7,417 bases of DNA from DRQF01 sp964559135 (lineage in GTDB: Bacteria; Planctomycetota; GCA-002687715; DRQF01): positions 1-7,417 of the forward strand of contig CAZLGG010000150.1 in assembly GCA_964559135.1 (NCBI GenBank), read 5' to 3'. The notes under the pieces are model-generated. The model was not told the origin of the DNA. It saw only the letters and a list, made by a program, of their open reading frames with translations, and did not search any database. The position numbers were made by a program, and so were the translations under genes. Position 1 is the stretch's first letter, and each line of letters begins with the position of its first letter. Below, piece by piece: positions 1 to 5,811 of this stretch.

Positions 1-1
1 C

Positions 2-2494
2 GACACCAAGGAGATGGCGACCCGGCAACTGGGCGCCCCCGCCGGCGGCGCCGGGACCCGTCTTTGGACCTACCCCAACGGCGTCTCTCTCCATTTCGAC
101 GCCAAGGGCTACGTCGATCAGATCATTCTGAGAGCTCCATTCGACGGCCGAAGCGCGAAGGGGATCCGCCTCGGCGACACTGCGGCCCAGGTGAAAGCGC
201 GGTATCCGACGATCGCGCGCCCTGTGAAGGGCTGGAATCAAGCCCACCGCATCGCGTTTTTTCTCGACGCTCCCAACGGTCATGTCGAAGCCATTCGGGT
301 GGATCGCCACAGCCCGCCCCGCCCGCCTCGCCCCAAGCTCCCCACGCGACCCGGAACGCGGCCTCGCCCCCAACCGCCGGGCGGAATTGAGCCTCCCGCC
401 TTCGCGCCGCCGAAGCCCACCACGAGATCCATCGTCGTCCTCCAAAAAGACCTGAAGGCCACTCCGCGCGGAGTCGTCCTCCGCGTGCCGGTCGAGAAGT
501 ATCCCCACGATCAAGGAGTTCTCTTGGTTCGCGTCGGCATTCCTCCCAGCGTCCGAGCGGATCAGATCTTCGGCGGCGGAAAGCACGCCAAGACGAAAGC
601 CAAGGACTACCTCTACGACGCGGACATCGTCGAGGACCAGGTGAAGGGGCGGCCCCCGGTCACGTGGAGTTTTCTATTTCGGGGACAGGGCGACGCTCGT
701 CTGCGGGTGATCTGGTTCCGACGCAAGAAAGACGCCAAGGCGTGGGCCAAGAGACGGCCCTATGCGAAGTTCATCGAGGTCCGGCCCCCGCTTGCCCCCT
801 ACGAGACGCGCCTTCGGGAAGTCCGTTCCATTTGGGACTCGTCATGGCAAGCCTCGGTCCCCGCACGCTGGGTCCGCGGCCCCTCCGGCGGATGGCCGAC
901 CCAAAGGGGGCGACTCCTGCTTCGGGCGCGGGGCGCCGGCGGCGTCAGACGTTTTCTGTGGAGAGCCGGAAACGGACCCGTCCACGAAGAATCCCTCGGT
1001 GACATCATCCTCCCTGCCGACGTTCTGGCTCGGGGTCGCCCGCGGAACCTTCTGGAGGCGATCCTCGGCGGAGATGACGGCTCCCTTTCCTTCGCGTTCA
1101 CCGGACGCGGACCCGCCCGCGTCCAGGTCCTCTGGCTCCCGGACGAACTCATGATTCCGAGGTTCTCCCGCGAGCGTCCGCTCTCCGACCCCGCATTCTT
1201 CGGGGGCTCGTGGACGCCCCTGGATCGATGGATCACGCCCACGTCACCGGAATGGTGGAGTGTGACGGACTTCGAGCAGAGGTGGAACGCCGCTCCCTTC
1301 GAGACGCCGACGGGAACCTTGAACCTGGCTTCGCCGCGCCGCGGTGCGCGCGTCTTCAGGTCGGGACGAAACCCGCAACGCAGCCGGGGCTCCGCGTTCG
1401 ACCGAGGGCTCTGGGTGAGCGAGAGCCCATCCGTCGCCTGGATCGAGAGTCGATTCCTCCAACCCGCCAGGGTCTCCCTCGTCGAGTTGGCGACCGTGGG
1501 CGCTTTCGGCGGACCCGCCGAGTGGGTCCTCGTCGATCTCCTCCGTCCCGACGGCTCCTGGGAACGGATCGCCGCCCTCTCGGACACCAATGTCAACATG
1601 CATCGTCTTCCCGGCGGCGGCCGGGCCGCATCCCGTCCTTGGTGGGAGATTCGATGGGACCGCCGGGACGTCTATCTTGGTGTGCGAATCCTCGTTGCAG
1701 GGCCCGGTCCCTTCCGCGTGGGAGACGTCCGGGTCCTCGGCCGCCCGGTGGGAGACCCCGATTACGGAACGGAAGTCCTTCCCGCGCCGCCGCCCGTCGC
1801 CGAGGGCTCCCTGTCTCCCCGAAGTGGACCGATCGGCACGGGCCTCGTGGTCCGTCGGAACGAGATCCTCGTCCTGGAGGTCGAGGGAACCTGGGTCTAC
1901 GACGCCGCCGACACCCGCCGGTGGTATCCTTGCGGATTCGAGGGCTATCCTCGAAGTCACGTCGAGGCCTATTTCGGAGGCAGCGACCGCAATGCCCTCC
2001 TGAGGGGCCTCCCCATGAGAGACGTTCCGTTCGGCGCACTCCTCGCCCGCATCGGCGACGGGCCGTGGTTTCGCGCCCTTTCCGGCTCCCCTGTCCGCGC
2101 GGACCGGGATGGACAGGTGCAACTGACCCTCAACCTGGGCGCCGCGCCGCGCGCTTCCGGACGGTTGCAATACCGCATTCTGGGCGGCGCTCTCTTGAAG
2201 GAGCCGGCCGCGCCAGTTCGCGAACTTCCGGCGATCCTCCGCGTGCGGGGCCGGGCTCTGGCCGAATCCACGGGAGCCCCCCTGGCGGGTCTCGATGTCA
2301 TCGTCCAGGAGGAGGCTTGGCCCCGGCGCGTTTTCGGCGGCGGTCGGACCGACAACGGGGGACGATTCGATCTGGAAGCGGCCGTGCCGCCCGGGGTCGC
2401 CGTCGTGATCCGATTCCCGGAGAGACGACAGGAATCCAAGCCAAGAACCATCGGCGGAAGCGGGGAGTGGGTGGAAGACTTTCGGCTCTTTTGA
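2..2494 (+). CDS. Large modular carbohydrate/matrix-binding-like protein, 5'-truncated by window edge
   Basis: The frame is open from the first bases. An ATG lies at 14, but the start is probably upstream: the first visible residues (DTKEMATRQLGAP) match the middle of a repeat whose second copy (GIRLGDTAAQVKARYP) begins about 50 residues later. Residues below count from that ATG. Two tandem repeats fill about 1-97, followed by a proline/arginine-rich linker (98-136). Two related beta-type units follow (about 150-236 and 277-375), each ending in SFxFxGxGxAR-x-V-[IL]-W. A Trp-rich stretch (398-425) leads into a discoidin/F5-8C-like domain (about 435-577; NLAS start, W467, D513G). A PA-IL/LecA-like sandwich (about 598-723; GTW at 625, GALLARIG at 674) and a carboxypeptidase-regulatory-like beta domain (about 740-800; TDNGGRFDL) complete it. 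No catalytic motif is visible. The linker and binding domains suggest an exported protein, but any signal peptide lies outside the window. Domain calls are by eye; the overall function is unknown. Confidence 0.75.
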   Translation, partial: DTKEMATRQLGAPAGGAGTRLWTYPNGVSLHFDAKGYVDQIILRAPFDGRSAKGIRLGDTAAQVKARYPTIARPVKGWNQAHRIAFFLDAPNGHVEAIRVDRHSPPRPPRPKLPTRPGTRPRPQPPGGIEPPAFAPPKPTTRSIVVLQKDLKATPRGVVLRVPVEKYPHDQGVLLVRVGIPPSVRADQIFGGGKHAKTKAKDYLYDADIVEDQVKGRPPVTWSFLFRGQGDARLRVIWFRRKKDAKAWAKRRPYAKFIEVRPPLAPYETRLREVRSIWDSSWQASVPARWVRGPSGGWPTQRGRLLLRARGAGGVRRFLWRAGNGPVHEESLGDIILPADVLARGRPRNLLEAILGGDDGSLSFAFTGRGPARVQVLWLPDELMIPRFSRERPLSDPAFFGGSWTPLDRWITPTSPEWWSVTDFEQRWNAAPFETPTGTLNLASPRRGARVFRSGRNPQRSRGSAFDRGLWVSESPSVAWIESRFLQPARVSLVELATVGAFGGPAEWVLVDLLRPDGSWERIAALSDTNVNMHRLPGGGRAASRPWWEIRWDRRDVYLGVRILVAGPGPFRVGDVRVLGRPVGDPDYGTEVLPAPPPVAEGSLSPRSGPIGTGLVVRRNEILVLEVEGTWVYDAADTRRWYPCGFEGYPRSHVEAYFGGSDRNALLRGLPMRDVPFGALLARIGDGPWFRALSGSPVRADRDGQVQLTLNLGAAPRASGRLQYRILGGALLKEPAAPVRELPAILRVRGRALAESTGAPLAGLDVIVQEEAWPRRVFGGGRTDNGGRFDLEAAVPPGVAVVIRFPERRQESKPRTIGGSGEWVEDFRLF

Positions 2495-2515
2495 GGCGGA
2501 CGGGCGGGGACGTCG

Positions 2516-3541
2516 TCAGCCGTCCTCGCGGTTCACCCGATCGTAGTCCTCGGGGAGTCCTATATCGCACCAGGATTCACGCAGCGGAAAGGCGCACACG
2601 GACTCGCCCTCCTGCACGAGGCCCTGAATGAATGTGGTCATGTCGAGATAGCGGCCCTTCGGAATCCTCTCGGCCAGGGTGCGCCGCATCAGATAGATGC
2701 CGGCGTTCACCCAAAAGGAAGCGACGGGTTTCTCTTCCAACGAGACGATCCGCGCATCGAAGAGTCGAAACACGCCATAGGGGATCTGGTGCTGATGCGG
2801 GCGCGCGGCGACGGTGAGGGCCGCGGACTCGGCGCCATGCCATGCCGCCATCGCCCGCAAGGAGATATCGGTGAGAATGTCCCCATTCATCACGAGAAGG
2901 GGCCCGGGTTCTCCTTCGGGCAGAAGACCGATGGCGCCCGCGGTCCCCAAAGGGATGTCCTCGCGTAGGTAGGAGACCCGGATGCCGAACCTCGATCCGT
3001 CACCGACGAATTCTTCGATCTGCTCTGCGAGATACCCCAACGCCAAATGGACTGTTTCGATCCCCTCGCCCACGAGATGCCGAAGGATGTGTTCCAGAAT
3101 GGGTTGGCCGCGCACGGGCAACAGGGGTTTGGGGGTTTCCCTCGTGAGGGGGAGCAGCCGCGTGCCGCGCCCCCCCACCATCAAAACCGCCTCCTTCACC
3201 AGGTTCATGGCCACGCCGGCGGCCTCCGGCGTGTGAAGGGTAGGCGGGTCGCCGTCCACCAGGACGCCCGGCAACCACGGGGACGCGGAGAGCAGCCCCC
3301 CCGCACTCGCCGCGTCCTTTGCGACAGGGGGGTGGGCCTCCATGCAGGAAGCGACCGGCGTGGTGCCGGCCAGGCCGGTCAGATACGCGCGGCGCACCTC
3401 GCGATCGCCGATCCAGCCCAGGATTTCCCCCCTCTCCCCTCGAATCAACACCGGAGTATCATCCGCCTGGAGGGCGTCGACGGCCTCGTCCAGAGTGGCC
3501 GTCCATTCAAGACTTCGCATCGCATCTTCATTCATCGGCAT
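2516..3541 (-). CDS. CBS-domain sugar-1-phosphate nucleotidyltransferase (PtmE-like)
   Basis: This 341-residue protein should join a sugar 1-phosphate to an NTP, giving an NDP-sugar and pyrophosphate in the cytoplasm. The C-terminal two thirds (about 116-341) show the nucleotidyltransferase signatures in order: GGRGTRL (123-129), PKPLLPV (137-143), PLGTAGA (197-203), MNGDIL (218-223, D221 the expected metal ligand), EEKP (269-272), VNAGIY (278-283) and WCDIGLPEDY (324-333). Residues about 8-110 resemble a CBS pair: LDEAVDALQ, then GEILGWIGDREVRRA like the usual G-x-[IV]-T-D-x-D-[IV]-R. This architecture and length match PtmE, the glucosamine-1-phosphate guanylyltransferase of Campylobacter legionaminic acid synthesis. 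The sugar and nucleotide here cannot be assigned, and no other nonulosonic acid gene is visible. The start at 3541 has GAGAG five bases upstream; an in-frame ATG at 3535 is the alternative. The residue before GGRGTRL is Val where Ala is usual. The gene converges on its left neighbour with 21 bp between the stops. Confidence 0.9.
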   Translation of the reverse strand: MPMNEDAMRSLEWTATLDEAVDALQADDTPVLIRGERGEILGWIGDREVRRAYLTGLAGTTPVASCMEAHPPVAKDAASAGGLLSASPWLPGVLVDGDPPTLHTPEAAGVAMNLVKEAVLMVGGRGTRLLPLTRETPKPLLPVRGQPILEHILRHLVGEGIETVHLALGYLAEQIEEFVGDGSRFGIRVSYLREDIPLGTAGAIGLLPEGEPGPLLVMNGDILTDISLRAMAAWHGAESAALTVAARPHQHQIPYGVFRLFDARIVSLEEKPVASFWVNAGIYLMRRTLAERIPKGRYLDMTTFIQGLVQEGESVCAFPLRESWCDIGLPEDYDRVNREDG

Positions 3542-3581
3542 CGGTACTCTCGTTCGTGTCGAGCGATAGGATCAGGTAGAG

Positions 3582-3596
3582 TTGCGTGGCGCGCAA
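3582..3596. repeat. Short perfect inverted repeat in divergent intergenic region
   Basis: TTGCG and CGCAA form a 5+5 bp inverted repeat around a 5-base centre (TGGCG). It sits in the 120-bp gap between the nucleotidyltransferase (-) and the first TPR gene (+), about 40 bp upstream of the former and 66 bp upstream of the latter. It could be an operator or a small hairpin. It is short enough to occur by chance in GC-rich DNA. No convincing paired -35/-10 elements were found in this gap on either strand. Confidence 0.2.
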
Positions 3597-3661
3597 GTGA
3601 GAATACTTCCTTCTGGACATTCCTCCTCCCTATCTGTAGAAGTGGTGAGCAGAGGGCGGGG

Positions 3662-4972
3662 ATGTCGGAGGAGCCGAACTCGAGGAGTCGGTCGAAACCA
3701 ATCATGATTGGTGCACGTACAGGTTCAGCATCCTTCGCCGTCGATATAGAGGGCGACTTCGACCCCATCCAATTGGGATCGGCCATCAATCATCTCGAGA
3801 AAGCTGTTGCGCTTTCCCCTGACCACCCGAGGTATCGGCGCGTTCTCGCCGAAGCCCATTTGGCCGCACGACGCTTCGACCGCGCCCTCACTCATCTACG
3901 TCAGATCGACAAACTCCGCCCCGAGCCCAGAACCCATTACTTGATGGCCTACGCCTACTTCGCTCTCGGCGACCTCGACCAGGCCGAAGCCCTTCTCGCA
4001 GGACTCAATGATGCCGGCGAGGTTGGGTTTTCTCGCTACCATTTGCTGCGAGGCCGAATCCTCTACGAGCGTCGCAGGTTCGCCGACGCCATGAATGAGT
4101 TCTCCCGCGCCCTCGACGTCCGCCCGCACGCGGCCCTGCCCCGATGGCACATGGGACGCGCTCTCGTCGCTCACGCCCAGTACGTCCTGACCGACGCGGG
4201 CAACCTCTACCGACGCGCCCTCCAATTACTCACCTCTTACTTGCCGACCAAAAGCCAACTGGAAGAGTGGCACTATCTCCTCGGCCGCGTCCACTTGGCC
4301 CTCCACCATCCGGTGGAGGCCCTCGAGCATCTTGAACTTGCCCGACGGCACGCCGGGGGCAGCGAGACCTACCTGCTCTTGGGATTCGCTCACCTGCTCC
4401 GCGGCCGCAAGAAGAAAGCCATGGAACTCCTCGCCGAATCGACGAAGTCGCCGGAGGAGCGCGCTCGGTGCAGGGACTATCTTTGCGAGGTCGTCTCGAC
4501 CCCCCGGAACCGCTTGGCCGCCATGGGGTTTCCCGCGGAACAATCGGGCCTTGTCGACCTTGTGGACGAGGGTTTCCTGGAACGGATCTTCGGACGCGGA
4601 AGCCAGGAGATGCAAAGAGTCCTCGAAGCCGCCATGTCGAAGAAGCCCTTCACTTTGGCGCGAACCCGCGCCGAAGACACTCGCGCCCCCCTGGCGAGCC
4701 GGCTTTTCGCCTCGACGACCATCGAAGAGGCCCCGTCGCCCCCCCCCGTCGCGCCTGTGGTCGGCGAAACATCCGGGAGAGGGGACCGCATTTTCCCGAA
4801 GACTCACCTGGATGTCACCGAAGCTTTGCCTCTGCCCGAGGAATCCGGAGCTGACCCCGTCACGGAAGGCGAGGAGAGGATCTCGCGCACCGAAACCCTC
4901 GATCAAGACGACATCTGGGACGCGGATCTCGATGTAGAGTTCGACCCCGACCGGGGAGAACCCGAACGTTGA
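3662..4972 (+). CDS. TPR-repeat protein with acidic C-terminal tail
   Basis: This 436-residue soluble protein has no signal peptide or membrane segment. A serine/arginine-rich start (about 1-20) leads into helical TPR units at about 35-55, 56-89, 90-118, 124-156, 202-229 and 234-260. The clearest is RYHLLRGRILYERRRFADAM followed by NEFSRALDVRP (125-155). Residues 261-330 look like a helical cap, 331-375 are a Pro/Ser/Thr-rich linker, and 375-436 form a strongly acidic tail (DDIWDADLDVEFDPD at 416-430). TPR arrays bind protein partners; the partner is unknown here. The ATG at 3662 is chosen because AGAGGG ends five bases upstream and the frame further upstream runs through the opposite-strand nucleotidyltransferase gene. 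The stop overlaps the TTG start of the next gene by 4 bp, so the two form an operon. A run of nine cytosines (4739-4747) lies at the linker. Confidence 0.88.
   Translation: MSEEPNSRSRSKPIMIGARTGSASFAVDIEGDFDPIQLGSAINHLEKAVALSPDHPRYRRVLAEAHLAARRFDRALTHLRQIDKLRPEPRTHYLMAYAYFALGDLDQAEALLAGLNDAGEVGFSRYHLLRGRILYERRRFADAMNEFSRALDVRPHAALPRWHMGRALVAHAQYVLTDAGNLYRRALQLLTSYLPTKSQLEEWHYLLGRVHLALHHPVEALEHLELARRHAGGSETYLLLGFAHLLRGRKKKAMELLAESTKSPEERARCRDYLCEVVSTPRNRLAAMGFPAEQSGLVDLVDEGFLERIFGRGSQEMQRVLEAAMSKKPFTLARTRAEDTRAPLASRLFASTTIEEAPSPPPVAPVVGETSGRGDRIFPKTHLDVTEALPLPEESGADPVTEGEERISRTETLDQDDIWDADLDVEFDPDRGEPER
4739..4747. repeat. C9 homopolymer inside the TPR gene linker
   Basis: Nine consecutive cytosines encode three prolines (residues 360-362) at the junction of the TPR region and the acidic tail. 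A one-base gain would shift reading to a stop at 4852-4854. A one-base loop-out would shift it to a stop at 4935-4937. Either change removes the acidic tail and the stop/start overlap with the next gene. The tract is either a mutable site or simply a proline codon run in a GC-rich gene. Confidence 0.6.
4953..4958 (+). promoter_or_regulatory. Ribosome binding site for TTG-initiated TPR gene
   Basis: GGGGAG lies ten bases upstream of the TTG at 4969 and inside the end of the preceding gene. With the TTGA overlap it supports TTG as the start codon, because no ATG or GTG start with a comparable site is seen close by. Ribosomes ending the upstream gene would be placed directly at this start. Confidence 0.45.
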
Positions 4973-5715
4973 AAAGCAAGAATCGTTCACGTCCCGACCT
5001 TCTTCGAAAGGAAGCTTTGAAGTTGCACGCGAGCCAGGGGCCGTTGAAGGCCTCCCATTGGCTCCTCGACCGCATTCAAGCCCTGGACGAATCCGACACC
5101 GGCATGGATGCCGCCTCCCTCTCCGACCTCTACGTCCTTCTCGCGGACCTCCAGTTTGCCGCCTCGGCGGACTCCGCGGCCGTGACAGCGTTGGAACGGG
5201 CGGAAGCGATTCACCCCTCCGGACATGAAGCGTCTCTCAGGCTCGTCGAAGCGTTGATCGACAGTGATCGCGCCCTCGAGTCGGAAATGGCCCCGCGTTA
5301 TGTCTCCTATATCGAGGCCGGGACGAACGCCGGGATTCGTAAGGGTGCGTTGCGTCGGCTGGCGACCATGCTTCGAATCACGCTGAAGGACTCCCCCGAC
5401 GAGATCACATCCCGCATGGAGCTGCTGGATCGCATCCTCAAAGCCCGCTCCAACCTCCGATTCCCCCACCTCTACCTGGGTCGCGGCCACTATCTCCGCG
5501 AGGACTTCGATCGCGCCCTCCCCCACTTTCGAACGCTCGACCAAAAAGGCGCCGCGAATGAGCATATCCTCAACCTCCTCGCACGTAGCCTCGAGAAACT
5601 GGGACGCCTCCGCGAGGCTCGGGGTAACTACATTCGCTCCCTCGAACTGAAGCCGGAGCAGGCGGGCATCCTGTTCCGAGTGGGGCGCATCGATCTCGCT
5701 CTGGCCCAGCGCTGA
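4969..5715 (+). CDS. Second TPR-like helical protein, TTG start, coupled to upstream TPR gene
   Basis: This 248-residue soluble protein has no signal peptide or membrane segment. The N-terminus is basic (MKSKNRSRPDLLRK). A degenerate TPR-like helical pair lies at about 53-83 (LYVLLADLQFAASADSAAV, then an ERAEAIHPSG turn). A helical region follows (84-160), then two clear TPR units at about 166-195 (LYLGRGHYLREDFDRALPHF) and 196-230 (ending YIRSLELKPEQ). The protein stops soon after the last unit. The start is TTG, overlapping the upstream TGA by 4 bp (TTGA), which implies translational coupling and coordinated stoichiometry with the first TPR protein. Its clear units resemble those of that protein (LGRxHxL..., ...SLELKP/ALDVRP), so the pair may be paralogues or two halves of one assembly. 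No specific family was recognised. Confidence 0.82.
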   Translation: MKSKNRSRPDLLRKEALKLHASQGPLKASHWLLDRIQALDESDTGMDAASLSDLYVLLADLQFAASADSAAVTALERAEAIHPSGHEASLRLVEALIDSDRALESEMAPRYVSYIEAGTNAGIRKGALRRLATMLRITLKDSPDEITSRMELLDRILKARSNLRFPHLYLGRGHYLREDFDRALPHFRTLDQKGAANEHILNLLARSLEKLGRLREARGNYIRSLELKPEQAGILFRVGRIDLALAQR

Positions 5716-5746
5716 ATCACGGCGACCGAGCACGAGACCTCTTCCC

Positions 5747-5760
5747 AATTGCCGGCGATT
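5747..5760. repeat. Imperfect 14-bp palindrome upstream of AI-2E gene
   Basis: AATTGCCGGCGATT is a palindrome apart from one mismatched pair (T at 5750 against G at 5757), centred on GCCGGC. It abuts the proposed -35 region of the transporter gene, so it could be an operator. Its GC-rich core makes chance occurrence plausible. It is not followed by a T run, so it is not a convincing intrinsic terminator for the TPR operon. Confidence 0.2.
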
Positions 5761-5788
5761 CGCCAAGTCATCCCTCCCTGGCTATGAT
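5759..5788 (+). promoter_or_regulatory. Candidate sigma70-type promoter of the AI-2E operon
   Basis: TATGAT at 5783-5788 is a five-of-six match to the -10 consensus, and its last base lies 23 bases upstream of the ATG at 5812. TTCGCC at 5759-5764 is a weak -35 (three of six) with an 18-base spacer. The stretch 5716-5811 is the only non-coding DNA between the TPR operon and the transporter, so a promoter is expected there. The -10 carries most of the support. Confidence 0.35.
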
Positions 5789-5797
5789 GGGTCCGCG

Positions 5798-5806
5798 AGG
5801 AAGAGG
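5798..5806 (+). promoter_or_regulatory. Ribosome binding site of the AI-2E gene
   Basis: AGGAAGAGG lies five bases upstream of the ATG at 5812 and fixes that start. It is the strongest purine-rich Shine-Dalgarno-like site in the window. Confidence 0.6.
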
Positions 5807-5811
5807 TATCC

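Noticed and set aside
799..1599. 266-codon open frame on the - strand
   Set aside because: Arg/Ser/Pro-rich product antisense to a supported gene, with no motifs.
1244..2170. 308-codon open frame on the - strand within the large modular gene
   Set aside because: The product has no recognisable domain, and the + frame shows clear domain motifs over the same bases.
2495..2515. Possible bidirectional terminator between the convergent genes
   Set aside because: The 21-bp gap is G-rich but has no stable inverted repeat followed by a T run on either strand.
1210..2631. 473-codon open frame on the + strand overlapping the large modular gene
   Set aside because: Its product is an Arg/Pro/Gly-rich string with no domain signal, typical of an out-of-frame reading of GC-rich DNA, and it also runs into the opposite-strand nucleotidyltransferase gene.
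3613..3636. TGGACA...TATCTG as a promoter for the first TPR gene
   Set aside because: The spacer is only 11 bases, too short for a sigma70-type promoter.
3047..3661. Upstream extension of the first TPR gene to an ATG at 3047
   Set aside because: This part is antisense to the nucleotidyltransferase catalytic and CBS regions and encodes a low-complexity Arg/Gly/His string; the ATG at 3662 has a ribosome binding site.
4226..4990. 254-codon open frame on the - strand antisense to the first TPR gene
   Set aside because: The + frame carries TPR motifs across the same bases; the antisense product has no family signal.
4987..5766. 259-codon open frame on the - strand antisense to the second TPR gene
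   Set aside because: Its Val/Glu/Gly-rich pattern is what the reverse of helical TPR codons gives; no motif supports it.
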